The notes below the pieces were generated by a model. It did not search any database. It was given only the letters and a program-made list of their open reading frames with translations, and was not told where the DNA came from. DNA of 6,083 nt. Origin: Chloroflexota bacterium (lineage in GTDB: Bacteria; Chloroflexota; Anaerolineae; UBA1429). Numbering within the stretch: position 1 is the first letter of the stretch; each line of letters starts with the position of its first letter. Below, piece after piece: positions 1 to 5,957 of the stretch. A program made the position numbers and the translations under genes. The stretch lies in assembly GCA_012515695.1 (NCBI GenBank), contig JAAYXX010000127.1:1-6083 (forward strand), read 5' to 3'.

Positions 1-9
1 GCGCCGAAC

Positions 10-31
10 GCCTAGCACTAAAGTGCCAGGC
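10..31. repeat. Imperfect hairpin at left edge
   Basis: GCCTAGCAC and GTGCCAGGC can pair as a 9-bp stem with one A/C mismatch around a TAAA tetraloop. It is followed at 36-48 by TAGTTGAAAAGTGC. That string shares the TTGAAA core of the hairpin units at the right end of the window and also contains a direct repeat, AGTGCA AAGTGCA (44-56). I read this as intergenic repeat material at the 3' side of an off-window gene. Its family is not recognised. Confidence 0.45.
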
Positions 32-69
32 TGGTAGTTGAAAAGTGCAAAGTGCACTACAGAATAGCC

Positions 70-95
70 AACCCGTTTCAACGGGTTTTCTCTTT
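70..95 (+). terminator. Rho-independent terminator, rightward
   Basis: AACCCGTT and AACGGGTT form a perfect 8-bp inverted repeat around TC, probably folding as a 7-bp stem with a TTCA tetraloop. The T-rich tail TTTTCTCTTT follows on the + strand. Read leftward, the hairpin has no T-run. It therefore most likely ends a rightward transcript from a gene beyond the left edge, and is a poor candidate for ending the leftward patatin transcript. Confidence 0.7.
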
Positions 96-105
96 CCGCA
101 GCCTG

Positions 106-132
106 GGAATTCATTCCTCGGCATATATGCCG
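106..132. repeat. Two adjacent palindromes in intergenic DNA
   Basis: GGAAT-TC-ATTCC (106-117) is followed after one base by a perfect 14-bp palindrome, CGGCATATATGCCG (119-132). A further odd palindrome, ATTTTG-T-CAAAAT, lies at 187-199. None is followed by a T-run, and no gene starts nearby in this window, so their role (protein-binding site or repeat remnant) is unknown. The rest of 133-257 holds no gene I can support. Confidence 0.4.
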
Positions 133-257
133 CTGGCTGGGCCGAGCGAGCAGTAGCAAGGCCAGCGCGGCCTCGGTTACCCAACTATTTTGTCAAAATT
201 CATCAACCGCCCGATCTCGCGTTCGTCTTGTTGCATCGGCTGAGGGCGGCGCGTTGG

Positions 258-1193
258 CTAGGGTCTGCGCGCCGGTTTGACAAAAGCCACCTCGATAGGC
301 GTATCGGTTTCGTCGTTCAGCACTTTGTGGCCCAGTTCGTCGCCATAGGCGGTAAGTTCGGGAATCCTACTCGTTCCGTCCATGCCAATGGGTTCCCTCA
401 TCTCCACCTGGAAGCGCCTGAAATCCAGGTTGGGGAAAAAGGTGTTGACCAGGTGAATCTGCTGGTCGTCGGCCGATTGCTGGAACGCGCCCAAGATCGG
501 CTCCAGCCATTGCCAGGGCCACAGACGGCTGGCCTGTCCCGGCTGCAGAACCTGGGGATAGCGCCCCGTGCCGAAACTGAGCAATGTGGTCTCGTTCGGG
601 TCCCAATCCAGATAAAAGCGCGCTTCGTAGGCGGCCAGGTAGCTGGGGTTGGCATACGAGCCGACCCCGCCGTCTACATAGCGCCCGTGAACCGGCGGGA
701 AATAGGTGGGCACCGAACAAGATGCCAGCACCGTATCCACCAGGGACCAGTTGGCGTATTCTGGTTTCCAGGGCTTGGCAAAGCCGGTGTGCTTGGTGAC
801 CAGGTCGAACAGCGTAATCACGACATCGGTGGGCGGGTCGGCGGCCCAGACGTCGCCCAGCACGCCACCGCCCAGCGCATCCGTGAGGGCCGCTTTCAAG
901 GGGTCGAGCGAGTAGCGGTAGCGGGTGAGGGGCCAGAAGAAGCTACGCAGCGTTTTGGGGAAAACCACATCGGCCAATCGCTCGTACAGCTCGTGCATGC
1001 GGCTAGCTGTGAGGCCCCTGGCGATACCGGCAGAGATGATCGCGCCTGTCGAGGTGCCTGTGGTCAGGCGGCAGAACTCGTGACAGGGCTTTCCGAGGTG
1101 GTCTTCCAGGATGCTGAGAGCGCGGGCGACGATAGTGCCTCGAATGCCTCCGCCATCAATCGCGATGGCGACGTTCTTGCGGAATGGTTTCAT
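258..1193 (-). CDS. Patatin-like phospholipase family protein
   Basis: This 311-aa protein is predicted to be a cytoplasmic serine acyl hydrolase of the patatin family, cleaving acyl esters of phospholipids or related lipids. The family's Ser-Asp dyad is visible. The glycine-rich oxyanion-hole loop DGGGIRG is at residues 13-19, the nucleophile motif GTSTG at 46-50 (Ser48), and the DGG motif with the catalytic Asp at 174-176. There is no signal peptide or membrane segment, and the length fits a single patatin domain plus a short C-terminal extension. The ATG at 1193 is chosen because GGAGG lies 7 nt upstream and the conserved fold begins at once. An open upstream extension to 1445 overlaps the nitroreductase gene in another frame and is rich in Ser and Arg, so it is rejected. 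The gene lies 100 nt downstream of the nitroreductase on the same strand, possibly in one operon. The physiological substrate cannot be read from the sequence. Confidence 0.92.
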   Translation of the reverse strand: MKPFRKNVAIAIDGGGIRGTIVARALSILEDHLGKPCHEFCRLTTGTSTGAIISAGIARGLTASRMHELYERLADVVFPKTLRSFFWPLTRYRYSLDPLKAALTDALGGGVLGDVWAADPPTDVVITLFDLVTKHTGFAKPWKPEYANWSLVDTVLASCSVPTYFPPVHGRYVDGGVGSYANPSYLAAYEARFYLDWDPNETTLLSFGTGRYPQVLQPGQASRLWPWQWLEPILGAFQQSADDQQIHLVNTFFPNLDFRRFQVEMREPIGMDGTSRIPELTAYGDELGHKVLNDETDTPIEVAFVKPARRP

Positions 1194-1248
1194 GGCCCTG
1201 CCTCCGTGTGTTGCGTGGATGGGAGGGATTGCCGGGGCGACCCCTCCC
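1194..1248 (-). promoter_or_regulatory. Structured leader with Shine-Dalgarno of the patatin gene
   Basis: Read on the minus strand, the leader contains GGGAGGG (1248-1242), then CCCTCCC (1227-1221), then the Shine-Dalgarno GGAGG (1205-1201) 7 nt before the ATG. CCCTCCC can pair with the first arm (7 bp, 14-nt loop) or, through CCTCC, with the Shine-Dalgarno (5 bp). A separate GGGG-TCG-CCCC hairpin (1244-1234) competes with the first pairing. The pairings are seen in the sequence; a regulatory switch is inference. A weak promoter may lie further upstream: TTGACT, a 19-nt spacer, then CATAAG. Confidence 0.35.
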
Positions 1249-1293
1249 GTGGCTGTTCTTATGCGTTCAACGTGGCCAGTGCAGTCAATCCGC

Positions 1294-1863
1294 CTAGTTG
1301 ATGATGATCTCTTGGAGCGAGCGCTTGGGGACGTGGTGCGTACCCTCGCTATCGCGCCAATACTTGATATCGCCGTCCGGCCCGACCTCATCCAGCACGA
1401 CGCGTTCCTTGGGGACCCCGAGCGCCAGGACGAGCAGGATGTCATATCGTTCGGGAATATCTAGCGCCTGCCGTAGCTCCTCGCGCTTGATAGAGCCGAT
1501 CATGCAGCCCCCCAGCCCCTTTTCGACGGCGCCGAGCATGATGCTCTGCGCGGCGATGCCGTGGTCGCAGCCCGCCGATGCGCGGATTTCCTTGTCGCAC
1601 AGGATGACGATATAGGCCGTGGGGCGCTCGCCCTCGGCTGGCCCCGCCCAGTCTTTCAGATAGCCCGCCCAGGCCAGAGTCGGAAAGACCTTGGCGTTCT
1701 GCTCGGGAGTTGCTGAAAGGGCGTATTTCAGGGGTTGCACGTTAGCCCCAGAAGCCGAAAGCCGGGCCAGGTCTACCAGTTCCACGAGGGTGTCCCGGCT
1801 GATGGGGCGGTCCTCGTAAAATCTCCGATAACTGCGATTCTTGCGTACCAAATCCTGCAGCAT
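1294..1863 (-). CDS. Nitroreductase family protein (FMN-dependent)
   Basis: This 189-aa protein belongs to the nitroreductase-like flavoproteins, usually cytoplasmic homodimers that bind FMN and use NAD(P)H to reduce nitroaromatics, quinones or other acceptors. The FMN-phosphate-binding N-terminus RKNRSYRRF is at residues 7-15, and the ASGANVQPLKY segment at 37-47. The HGIAAQSIMLGAVEKGLGGC core helix follows, then the IGSIKREEL segment. The C-terminal DGDIKYWRD...HHVPKRSL tail is typical of a short subfamily. Length is normal for single-domain members. The ATG at 1863 is preferred because AGGAGG (1874-1869) ends 5 nt before it; the in-frame TTG at 1866 would be only 2 nt from that site. It is the first gene of the leftward unit ahead of the patatin-like gene, with a good promoter at 2005-2034. 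The true electron acceptor is unknown. Confidence 0.93.
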   Translation of the reverse strand: MLQDLVRKNRSYRRFYEDRPISRDTLVELVDLARLSASGANVQPLKYALSATPEQNAKVFPTLAWAGYLKDWAGPAEGERPTAYIVILCDKEIRASAGCDHGIAAQSIMLGAVEKGLGGCMIGSIKREELRQALDIPERYDILLVLALGVPKERVVLDEVGPDGDIKYWRDSEGTHHVPKRSLQEIIIN

Positions 1864-1868
1864 CAAGC

Positions 1869-1874
1869 CCTCCT
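1869..1874 (-). promoter_or_regulatory. Shine-Dalgarno site of the nitroreductase gene
   Basis: AGGAGG on the minus strand ends 5 nt before the ATG at 1863. Its spacing excludes the TTG at 1866 and fixes the start. Confidence 0.75.
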
Positions 1875-1958
1875 CGTTGCGAATGCGTGTTTCTTCCAGA
1901 CAGCGCCGACAACCGCCTGCGCCTCTACCCGGGTGGCGGAGCCAGGCGCGGCGGGTCG

Positions 1959-1979
1959 CCCTGTGGTAGAATCACAGGG
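1959..1979. promoter_or_regulatory. Inverted repeat enclosing a -10-like hexamer
   Basis: CCCTGTG (1959-1965) and CACAGGG (1973-1979) are perfect 7-bp arms around GTAGAAT. On the + strand the spacer contains TAGAAT (1967-1972), a 5/6 match to TATAAT, but no TTGACA-like box lies 16-18 nt upstream. It could be an operator over a rightward promoter for the lipoprotein gene, whose leader would then be about 190 nt. On the minus strand the same repeat lies about 20 nt inside the leader expected from the promoter at 2005-2034, where it could fold as a hairpin. The function is inferred. Confidence 0.4.
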
Positions 1980-2004
1980 TAACAAACTATTTGAACCTGT
2001 GTCT

Positions 2005-2034
2005 ATCATACACGGGAAAGGGGCGGTTTGGCAA
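2005..2034 (-). promoter_or_regulatory. Sigma70-type promoter facing the nitroreductase gene
   Basis: On the minus strand TTGCCA (2034-2029; 5/6 match to TTGACA) and TATGAT (2010-2005; 5/6 match to TATAAT) are separated by 18 nt. Transcription would start near 1998, giving a leader of about 135 nt before the nitroreductase ATG. No better pair is visible in this divergent region, which otherwise holds the inverted repeat at 1959-1979 and no gene. Confidence 0.55.
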
Positions 2035-2171
2035 GCCTCTTTCGAGCGAATAGGGCTAGGCCAAAATAAGGATAGTATATACAGGGAACCGTGGGCGGGG
2101 GGCGAGCGTCTGGTTATCAGTGAAGGCGCCTGGCGCTGTATTTCGCATGCCGGTGAACAGGAGGCACCTGT

Positions 2172-2648
2172 ATGAAGAACCTGCGATGGGTCGGGGGGAT
2201 GCTGTTGGCCCTGCTGCTGTTGGGAGCGTGCGCGGGGCAGCAGGCTGTGCCGCCGGAAGAGCCTACCGCCATACCCCTGGACCCGCTGCCAGTGGCGATG
2301 AAGGGCTATGAGCTATATAGCTGGCCCACGGGCGAGGGGTGGGCGTTCACGTTGATTACGGGGACCAACCGAAACAAAACCTACAAAGAGGTCACTACCG
2401 GCGAGGCGCAGGTAGAGCGCGATGGTTGGGTCAAGATCACCGTGGAGGGGGAAGCGGCGCTCAAGGCGGTGTTGGCGCGGCTGCCGGAGGGTACGCCCGT
2501 CTTTTGGTTTGGCGCGGCCACTCCAATCATGGGCGAGCAGGCAGCAGGTCACGAGTTGGCGCTGCCTGACGCAGCAATGGTGGACGAGGTTGAGGAATAT
2601 TGCCGGGAACGCGGCATTGACCTGCACATCGCGCAACCTGACGAGTGA
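2172..2648 (+). CDS. Small lipoprotein of unknown function
   Basis: This 158-aa protein is predicted to be exported and lipid-anchored. It has a basic N-terminus (K2, R5), a Leu-rich core at residues 10-17 and a lipobox LGAC (17-20), so Cys20 would be the modified N-terminus. A Pro-rich linker (about 27-40) leads to a soluble domain with KGYELYSW, a Trp-Ala-Phe strand, TLITGTNRNKTYKEVTTGE and, near the end, VEEYCRERGIDLHI. The ELYSW/GTNRNKT block resembles hypothetical proteins I remember from Chloroflexota and other environmental bacteria, but I know no assigned function. The start is firm: AGGAGG (2159-2164) lies 7 nt before the ATG. It is 46 nt upstream of a small membrane-protein gene on the same strand, and the pair shares the terminator at 2934-2970. 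C152-type residues beyond Cys20 are limited to one Cys in the C-terminal EYCRERG, so no disulfide is expected. Confidence 0.85.
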   Translation: MKNLRWVGGMLLALLLLGACAGQQAVPPEEPTAIPLDPLPVAMKGYELYSWPTGEGWAFTLITGTNRNKTYKEVTTGEAQVERDGWVKITVEGEAALKAVLARLPEGTPVFWFGAATPIMGEQAAGHELALPDAAMVDEVEEYCRERGIDLHIAQPDE

Positions 2649-2658
2649 TTTAGCGTAA

Positions 2659-2683
2659 TATAAATAGATTGCATTATATGCAA
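2659..2683 (+). promoter_or_regulatory. AT-rich spacer with TATAAA box and palindrome
   Basis: In the 46-nt gap between the lipoprotein and the small membrane-protein gene, TATAAA (2659-2664) is a 5/6 match to a -10 box, though no good -35 is visible. A palindrome, TTGCAT-TAT-ATGCAA (2669-2683), follows, just where transcription would start and overlapping the first bases of the AAGGAG ribosome site (2683-2688). An internal promoter with an operator-like site is possible but unproven. Confidence 0.35.
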
Positions 2684-2694
2684 AGGAGATCGCA

Positions 2695-2916
2695 ATGATG
2701 ATGAGGGCTCCGAATTTACTTTTCGCCCTGGTGAATCTGTTCATGTTTGGCCTGGTGCTGCTCTGGCCGATCCTGAGCGTGGTGGCTCTGGTGGGCCTGC
2801 GCCAGCGTCCCCTGGCGAGCATCGCCAAGGCGCTATGGGCGGCGCTGGTGGTGGGTGTGCCCATTCTGGGCGCGGTGGCCTATTGGATTGTGGACCCGCA
2901 GCCTGACGCGGCCTAG
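2695..2916 (+). CDS. Small membrane protein, PLDc_N-like domain
   Basis: This 73-aa protein has two predicted membrane helices: about residues 8-34 (LLFALVNLFMFGLVLLWPIL onward) and about 45-66. The second helix carries ALWAALVVGVPILGAVAYWIV, which matches the pattern of the PLDc_N domain (phospholipase D nuclease N-terminal), where a tryptophan-containing helix ends in a P-hydrophobic-LG-hydrophobic-hydrophobic-Y motif. In cardiolipin synthases this domain precedes the catalytic PLD repeats; here there is no catalytic part, and the frame stops right after DPQPDAA. Stand-alone versions are common and have no clear function. Three ATG codons lie in tandem at 2695, 2698 and 2701. AGGAG (2684-2688) is 6 nt from the first and 9 nt from the second, so either is possible. 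It follows the lipoprotein gene closely and precedes a strong terminator. Confidence 0.8.
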   Translation: MMMRAPNLLFALVNLFMFGLVLLWPILSVVALVGLRQRPLASIAKALWAALVVGVPILGAVAYWIVDPQPDAA

Positions 2917-2933
2917 CCAGTTGTGCAGAACGA

Positions 2934-2970
2934 GGGCCAGGGGAGCGCGCTCCCCTGGCCCTTTTGTTTG
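2934..2970 (+). terminator. Strong Rho-independent terminator between convergent units
   Basis: Positions 2934-2961 form a perfect 28-nt palindrome; the left arm is GGGCCAGGGGAGCG. This gives a very GC-rich stem of about 12 bp, followed by TTTTGTTTG on the + strand. It begins 17 nt after the stop of the small membrane-protein gene. On the minus strand the stem is followed by TCGTTCTG, a poor T-run, so leftward termination after the ABC permease would be weaker, though the hairpin is the only candidate there. Confidence 0.92.
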
Positions 2971-2990
2971 CCTCGATTGAGGATACCTCG

Positions 2991-3740
2991 TTACAGCAGT
3001 TCCTCCAGGCGGTGCTGCATCAGCTTGTAGGCGGCCAGGTACAGAATGCCCGCAAAAGCTACGCTGACCAGCACGTCCACCCACAGGGGATAGAACGCGC
3101 CTGTGCCGCCTAGAAGCAGGTGGCGCAGGGCGTCCACCGTGTAGCTCAGAGGGAGCAGGCTAGCGAGCACCTGTAGCGGGAGAGCCATCGTCCCGATGGG
3201 CACAAACACCCCGCTCATAAAGATCATCGGGAAGCGGAACAGGTTCGAGACGGTCATGGCGTCGAACACCTCGCGCATGACCAGGCTGATGAGCACGCCG
3301 AGCAGGGCAAAGGTCACGCTGCCCAGCACGATCAACAGCAACGGCGCGCCCGCCTTCAGGGGGAACCCCCACGCCAGACTGGCAGCCAACCATACGACAA
3401 CGCCGGTGGCTGTGCCGAACAGCGCGCCGCTGGCCGTCTTGCCGATGAGCAGGGCGTGGTTAGAGAGGGGGGCCATGAGCAGCCGCTCTAGCGCGCCGAT
3501 GCGCTTTTCAAAGGCGATTGCCACCGCTTCTACCGAGGTGGCCCCGAACAGGGCCGTCATGCCGATCAGGCCCGGCATGACCGTGCGGATGTCTACGGGC
3601 TGCCGCAGGTAAAAGGCGAGGATCATCACGATGGGGAACAGAATGCCCCAACTGATGAGCGGCGGCTTGTAATAGTAGGTGCGGATATCCTTGGCGGTGA
3701 TGTGCCAGGCGCGCCTGAGTTGGCTGATTCCCATTCTCAT
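2991..3740 (-). CDS. ABC-2 type transporter permease
   Basis: This 249-aa integral membrane protein is the permease half of an ABC-2 exporter and works with the ATPase encoded just upstream. Six membrane segments can be drawn at roughly 28-45, 56-76, 98-124, 132-154, 170-193 and 220-240. Family marks are the cytoplasmic loop FEKRIGALERLLMAPLS (77-93) and the late segment MSGVFVPIGTMALPLQ followed by LPLSYTVDALRHLL, as in DrrB/NodJ-like permeases. Length is typical. The ATG at 3740 overlaps the ATPase stop codon in an ATGA, and GGGAGG (3752-3747) sits 6 nt upstream within the ATPase gene, pointing to coupled translation and matched amounts of the two subunits. The substrate is unknown; DrrB relatives export drugs, lipids or polysaccharides. 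The sixth segment is followed by a short charged tail, HRLEELL. Confidence 0.93.
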   Translation of the reverse strand: MRMGISQLRRAWHITAKDIRTYYYKPPLISWGILFPIVMILAFYLRQPVDIRTVMPGLIGMTALFGATSVEAVAIAFEKRIGALERLLMAPLSNHALLIGKTASGALFGTATGVVVWLAASLAWGFPLKAGAPLLLIVLGSVTFALLGVLISLVMREVFDAMTVSNLFRFPMIFMSGVFVPIGTMALPLQVLASLLPLSYTVDALRHLLLGGTGAFYPLWVDVLVSVAFAGILYLAAYKLMQHRLEELL

Positions 3741-4714
3741 GCCTGACCTCCCTTCTGGTTCCCTGCTGTCCCGTTACGCATACTCTCGGCGTCCAGGCTG
3801 GTGAGGCGCACAAAGGCGTCCTCCAGGGAGGGCTGCATGGTGCGGATGGCCCGAATGGGGATGTGCAACAACCGGGCGGCGGCCGTAACGTCTTGCAGCG
3901 CGTCATCCAGGGATGTTACCGCGAGCCGCAGGGTGTCGCCAGAGCGAGAGATGCTGGTGATGGCGGGCGAACTGCTCAACGTGGTCAGCAGTCTGTCCGT
4001 TGGGTCGGTGATGGTGATTTCCAGGGTGGTTTCCTCCTGACAGCGGGCGCACAGGGCCTGGGGGCTATCCAGGGCGATCAGCCGCCCCTTGACGATAATC
4101 GCCACCCGGTCAGCCAAGCGTTCCGCTTCTTGAATCAGGTGGGTGGTCAGAAAGATGGTCACGCCTTGCTGGCGCAGGTCGGCGATCATGGCGCGCAATT
4201 GTCTGGCGCTCTGTACGTCCAGGCCGGTAGTTGGCTCGTCGAGGAACAAGATGGATGGGCGGTGGATGAGAGCCGCTGCGATGGTGAGCCGCCTTTTCAT
4301 CCCGCCGGAGAGGGCGGCAAAGCGGGCGTTGGCCTTGTCGGCCAGAGAGAACTGGGCGAGCAGTTCGTCTACGCGGCCCTGGCGTTGGTTGCGCGGCAGG
4401 TCGTACAGTTTGGCGGTAAAAAGCAGGTTCTCTCGCGCCGTTAGCTCGCCGTACAGATTGGACCGTTGGGGTACGATGCCAATGCGCTCCTTGACCTCTA
4501 GTGGTCGCTCGGTCACGTCGAGGCCGTCTATGAGTGCCTGCCCTTCTGTGGGGCGGATCAGGCCGCCCAGCATGCGGATGGTCGTGGTCTTGCCCGCACC
4601 GTTTGGCCCCAGAAAAGCGAGCAATTCGCCAGGGCGCACGGCCAGATCGAGGTGATCTACGGCGGTCAGTTGTCCATATTGCCGGGTAAGACCATGTGTT
4701 TCGATTGCGAGCAT
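3737..4714 (-). CDS. ABC transporter ATP-binding protein, DrrA-like
   Basis: This 325-aa protein is the ATPase subunit powering the permease encoded downstream. All nucleotide-binding motifs are intact: Walker A GPNGAGKTT (36-44), Q-loop Gln83, signature LSGGM (135-139), Walker B ILFLDEP (155-161, Glu160 catalytic), D-loop TGLD (163-166) and switch His192. The C-terminal part (about 220-325) is the extra domain of DrrA-type ATPases and ends in the usual SLEDAFVRLT motif. An unexpected CARC (222-225) lies at the domain junction. The ATG at 4714 is chosen because AAGGGG (4727-4722) is 7 nt upstream and the ABC fold starts at once; an in-frame ATG at 4741 has no ribosome site. It begins 31 nt after the stop of the MOT1-like transporter gene, suggesting co-transcription. 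The exported substrate is unknown. Confidence 0.95.
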   Translation of the reverse strand: MLAIETHGLTRQYGQLTAVDHLDLAVRPGELLAFLGPNGAGKTTTIRMLGGLIRPTEGQALIDGLDVTERPLEVKERIGIVPQRSNLYGELTARENLLFTAKLYDLPRNQRQGRVDELLAQFSLADKANARFAALSGGMKRRLTIAAALIHRPSILFLDEPTTGLDVQSARQLRAMIADLRQQGVTIFLTTHLIQEAERLADRVAIIVKGRLIALDSPQALCARCQEETTLEITITDPTDRLLTTLSSSPAITSISRSGDTLRLAVTSLDDALQDVTAAARLLHIPIRAIRTMQPSLEDAFVRLTSLDAESMRNGTAGNQKGGQA

Positions 4715-4745
4715 TCGGTTTCCCCTTCTGGCTGATGACATAACG

Positions 4746-5957
4746 CTAACACCTGGCATCGGGGGCAGGGTTGGAGGGGGCGGGCTGCGGTTCCAGCTCT
4801 TCGAGGCCCATGCCGCGCAGCCAACCGCGCCGCGCCATCCAGCGCAGGGCATGGGTGACGACCAACCCGGCGACGAACCCGATAGCCATGTTGGTTGCTA
4901 TGGAAAGGCCCGCCGTGAACAGGGCCAGGTAGAGCGGCCAGCGGCGCAGTTTCACCGTGGGCTGGGCCATCTGGATGCCGACCATCAACATCATCCCGCC
5001 CACCAGGGGCATGGGGAAGGCGATCAGGATGCCCAGCAGCGAGCGCCCCAGGAACACGCCCAGGCTGATCTCGATGAGACCTTCCAGGATGTTGGTGCCG
5101 CCAGTGCGCGCGCCAAAGTAGTATTGCCCGGCCAGCCCGCCCGACCCGTGGCACATGGGCATGCCGCCAAAGAACGCCGAGGCGATGTTCATGACGCCCA
5201 TGTTCACCATGAGTCTATCCTCGCTGACTGGCTTGTCTGGGAAGAGGTCGCGGATCATGGTGGCGGTTGCCAGCACGGCGTTGGTAAGGGTCAGGGGGAC
5301 TTGGGCGAACCCCGCCAGGACCATAGACTGCCAGACGTCGGATAACGTGGGCACGGAAAAGCGCGGCAGGCTGATGTCAAAGGTAAGGTTGTGTGCCAGG
5401 TCGCCGCGCCATGCCATGATGCCCACTCCCAGCGTCATGATGACGAGGGCAGCGGGCGCGTAGCGACTCTTGCGTAGCAGCAGGATGATGCCGATAGCCA
5501 GCGCGCCGAACCAGGGCTCGGGGGCCATCATGCGGAGGGCTTGCCAGCCCAGGGTAATCGCCAGGGCCAATTGGATGCCCCGGATCAGGTAGACGGGCGT
5601 GATCTGAACCAGCTTCCGCAGGACGCCAGTGAACGCCAGCACGAACCAGGTCAACCCCAGTCCCAGCCCAGAGGCCGCGACCATAGACGCCGACCACCCC
5701 TGAGCGATGGCCGCCACCGAGACGACCTTCTTGGGTTCCACCGGCATGGGCAGGCGGTATATCAGGCCCGTGGCGATGTTGGTCAGGCCGATCATCACAA
5801 AGAGGGACGTCGGGTCCAGGCGGTTGACGGCGATCAGGCCGATGGCGAGGGGAAAGAGTGTCCCAAAGTCGCCGAGCGACCCGGCCAGTTCGCGCAGGTT
5901 GAACTCGAAATCTGGATAGTGGCGTGGGTCTCGTTCCAAAGCGTTGCCTTTCTGCAT
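4746..5957 (-). CDS. MOT1-like molybdate/sulfate transporter
   Basis: This 403-aa inner-membrane protein belongs to the MOT1 branch of the SulP superfamily, whose plant members take up molybdate and whose bacterial members are annotated as putative sulfate/molybdate transporters. Visible family motifs are ELAGSLGDFGTLFPLAIG (23-40), PMPVEPKKVVSVAA (70-83) and GGMPMCHGSGGLAGQYYFGA (264-283). Around ten hydrophobic segments fill the chain, and no STAS domain follows, as expected for MOT1. The family usually has PVQPMK where this protein has PVEPKK (72-77). The ATG at 5957 has no Shine-Dalgarno, and the 6-bp inverted repeat at 5957-5973 includes its first base. The TTG at 5939 has AAAGG 7 nt upstream and would give a 397-aa protein that still holds every conserved motif. 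It is the first gene of the leftward unit, and the ABC ATPase starts 31 nt after its stop. The substrate is inferred from the family alone. Confidence 0.88.
   Translation of the reverse strand: MQKGNALERDPRHYPDFEFNLRELAGSLGDFGTLFPLAIGLIAVNRLDPTSLFVMIGLTNIATGLIYRLPMPVEPKKVVSVAAIAQGWSASMVAASGLGLGLTWFVLAFTGVLRKLVQITPVYLIRGIQLALAITLGWQALRMMAPEPWFGALAIGIILLLRKSRYAPAALVIMTLGVGIMAWRGDLAHNLTFDISLPRFSVPTLSDVWQSMVLAGFAQVPLTLTNAVLATATMIRDLFPDKPVSEDRLMVNMGVMNIASAFFGGMPMCHGSGGLAGQYYFGARTGGTNILEGLIEISLGVFLGRSLLGILIAFPMPLVGGMMLMVGIQMAQPTVKLRRWPLYLALFTAGLSIATNMAIGFVAGLVVTHALRWMARRGWLRGMGLEELEPQPAPSNPAPDARC

Noticed and set aside
136..180. Cloverleaf-like pairing (CCGAG/CTCGG with an inner GGCC hairpin)
   Set aside because: It lacks the tRNA landmarks: no TTC-containing T arm, no anticodon arm of correct size and no 7-bp acceptor stem.
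177..236. Leftward 19-codon frame (MQQDEREIGRLMNFDKIVG)
   Set aside because: The composition is protein-like, but there is no ribosome-binding site and the frame is too short to support as a gene; a decayed gene end is possible.
45..1301. Long rightward open frame opposite the patatin-like gene
   Set aside because: It is antisense to a gene with complete catalytic motifs, has low-information composition and lacks a ribosome site; it is a shadow frame of GC-rich DNA.
1194..1445. N-terminal extension of the patatin-like protein
   Set aside because: It overlaps the nitroreductase gene in another frame and is Ser/Arg-rich; the ATG at 1193 has a good GGAGG site and starts at the conserved fold.
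4715..4741. Earlier ATG start (4741) for the ABC ATPase
   Set aside because: No ribosome site precedes it, and the added residues are not part of the ABC fold; the ATG at 4714 has AAGGGG at 7 nt.
4851..5345. Rightward frames opposite the MOT1-like gene (also 5541-6017)
   Set aside because: They are antisense to a well-recognised transporter and rich in His, Gln and Gly from reversed codons; no family is recognised.
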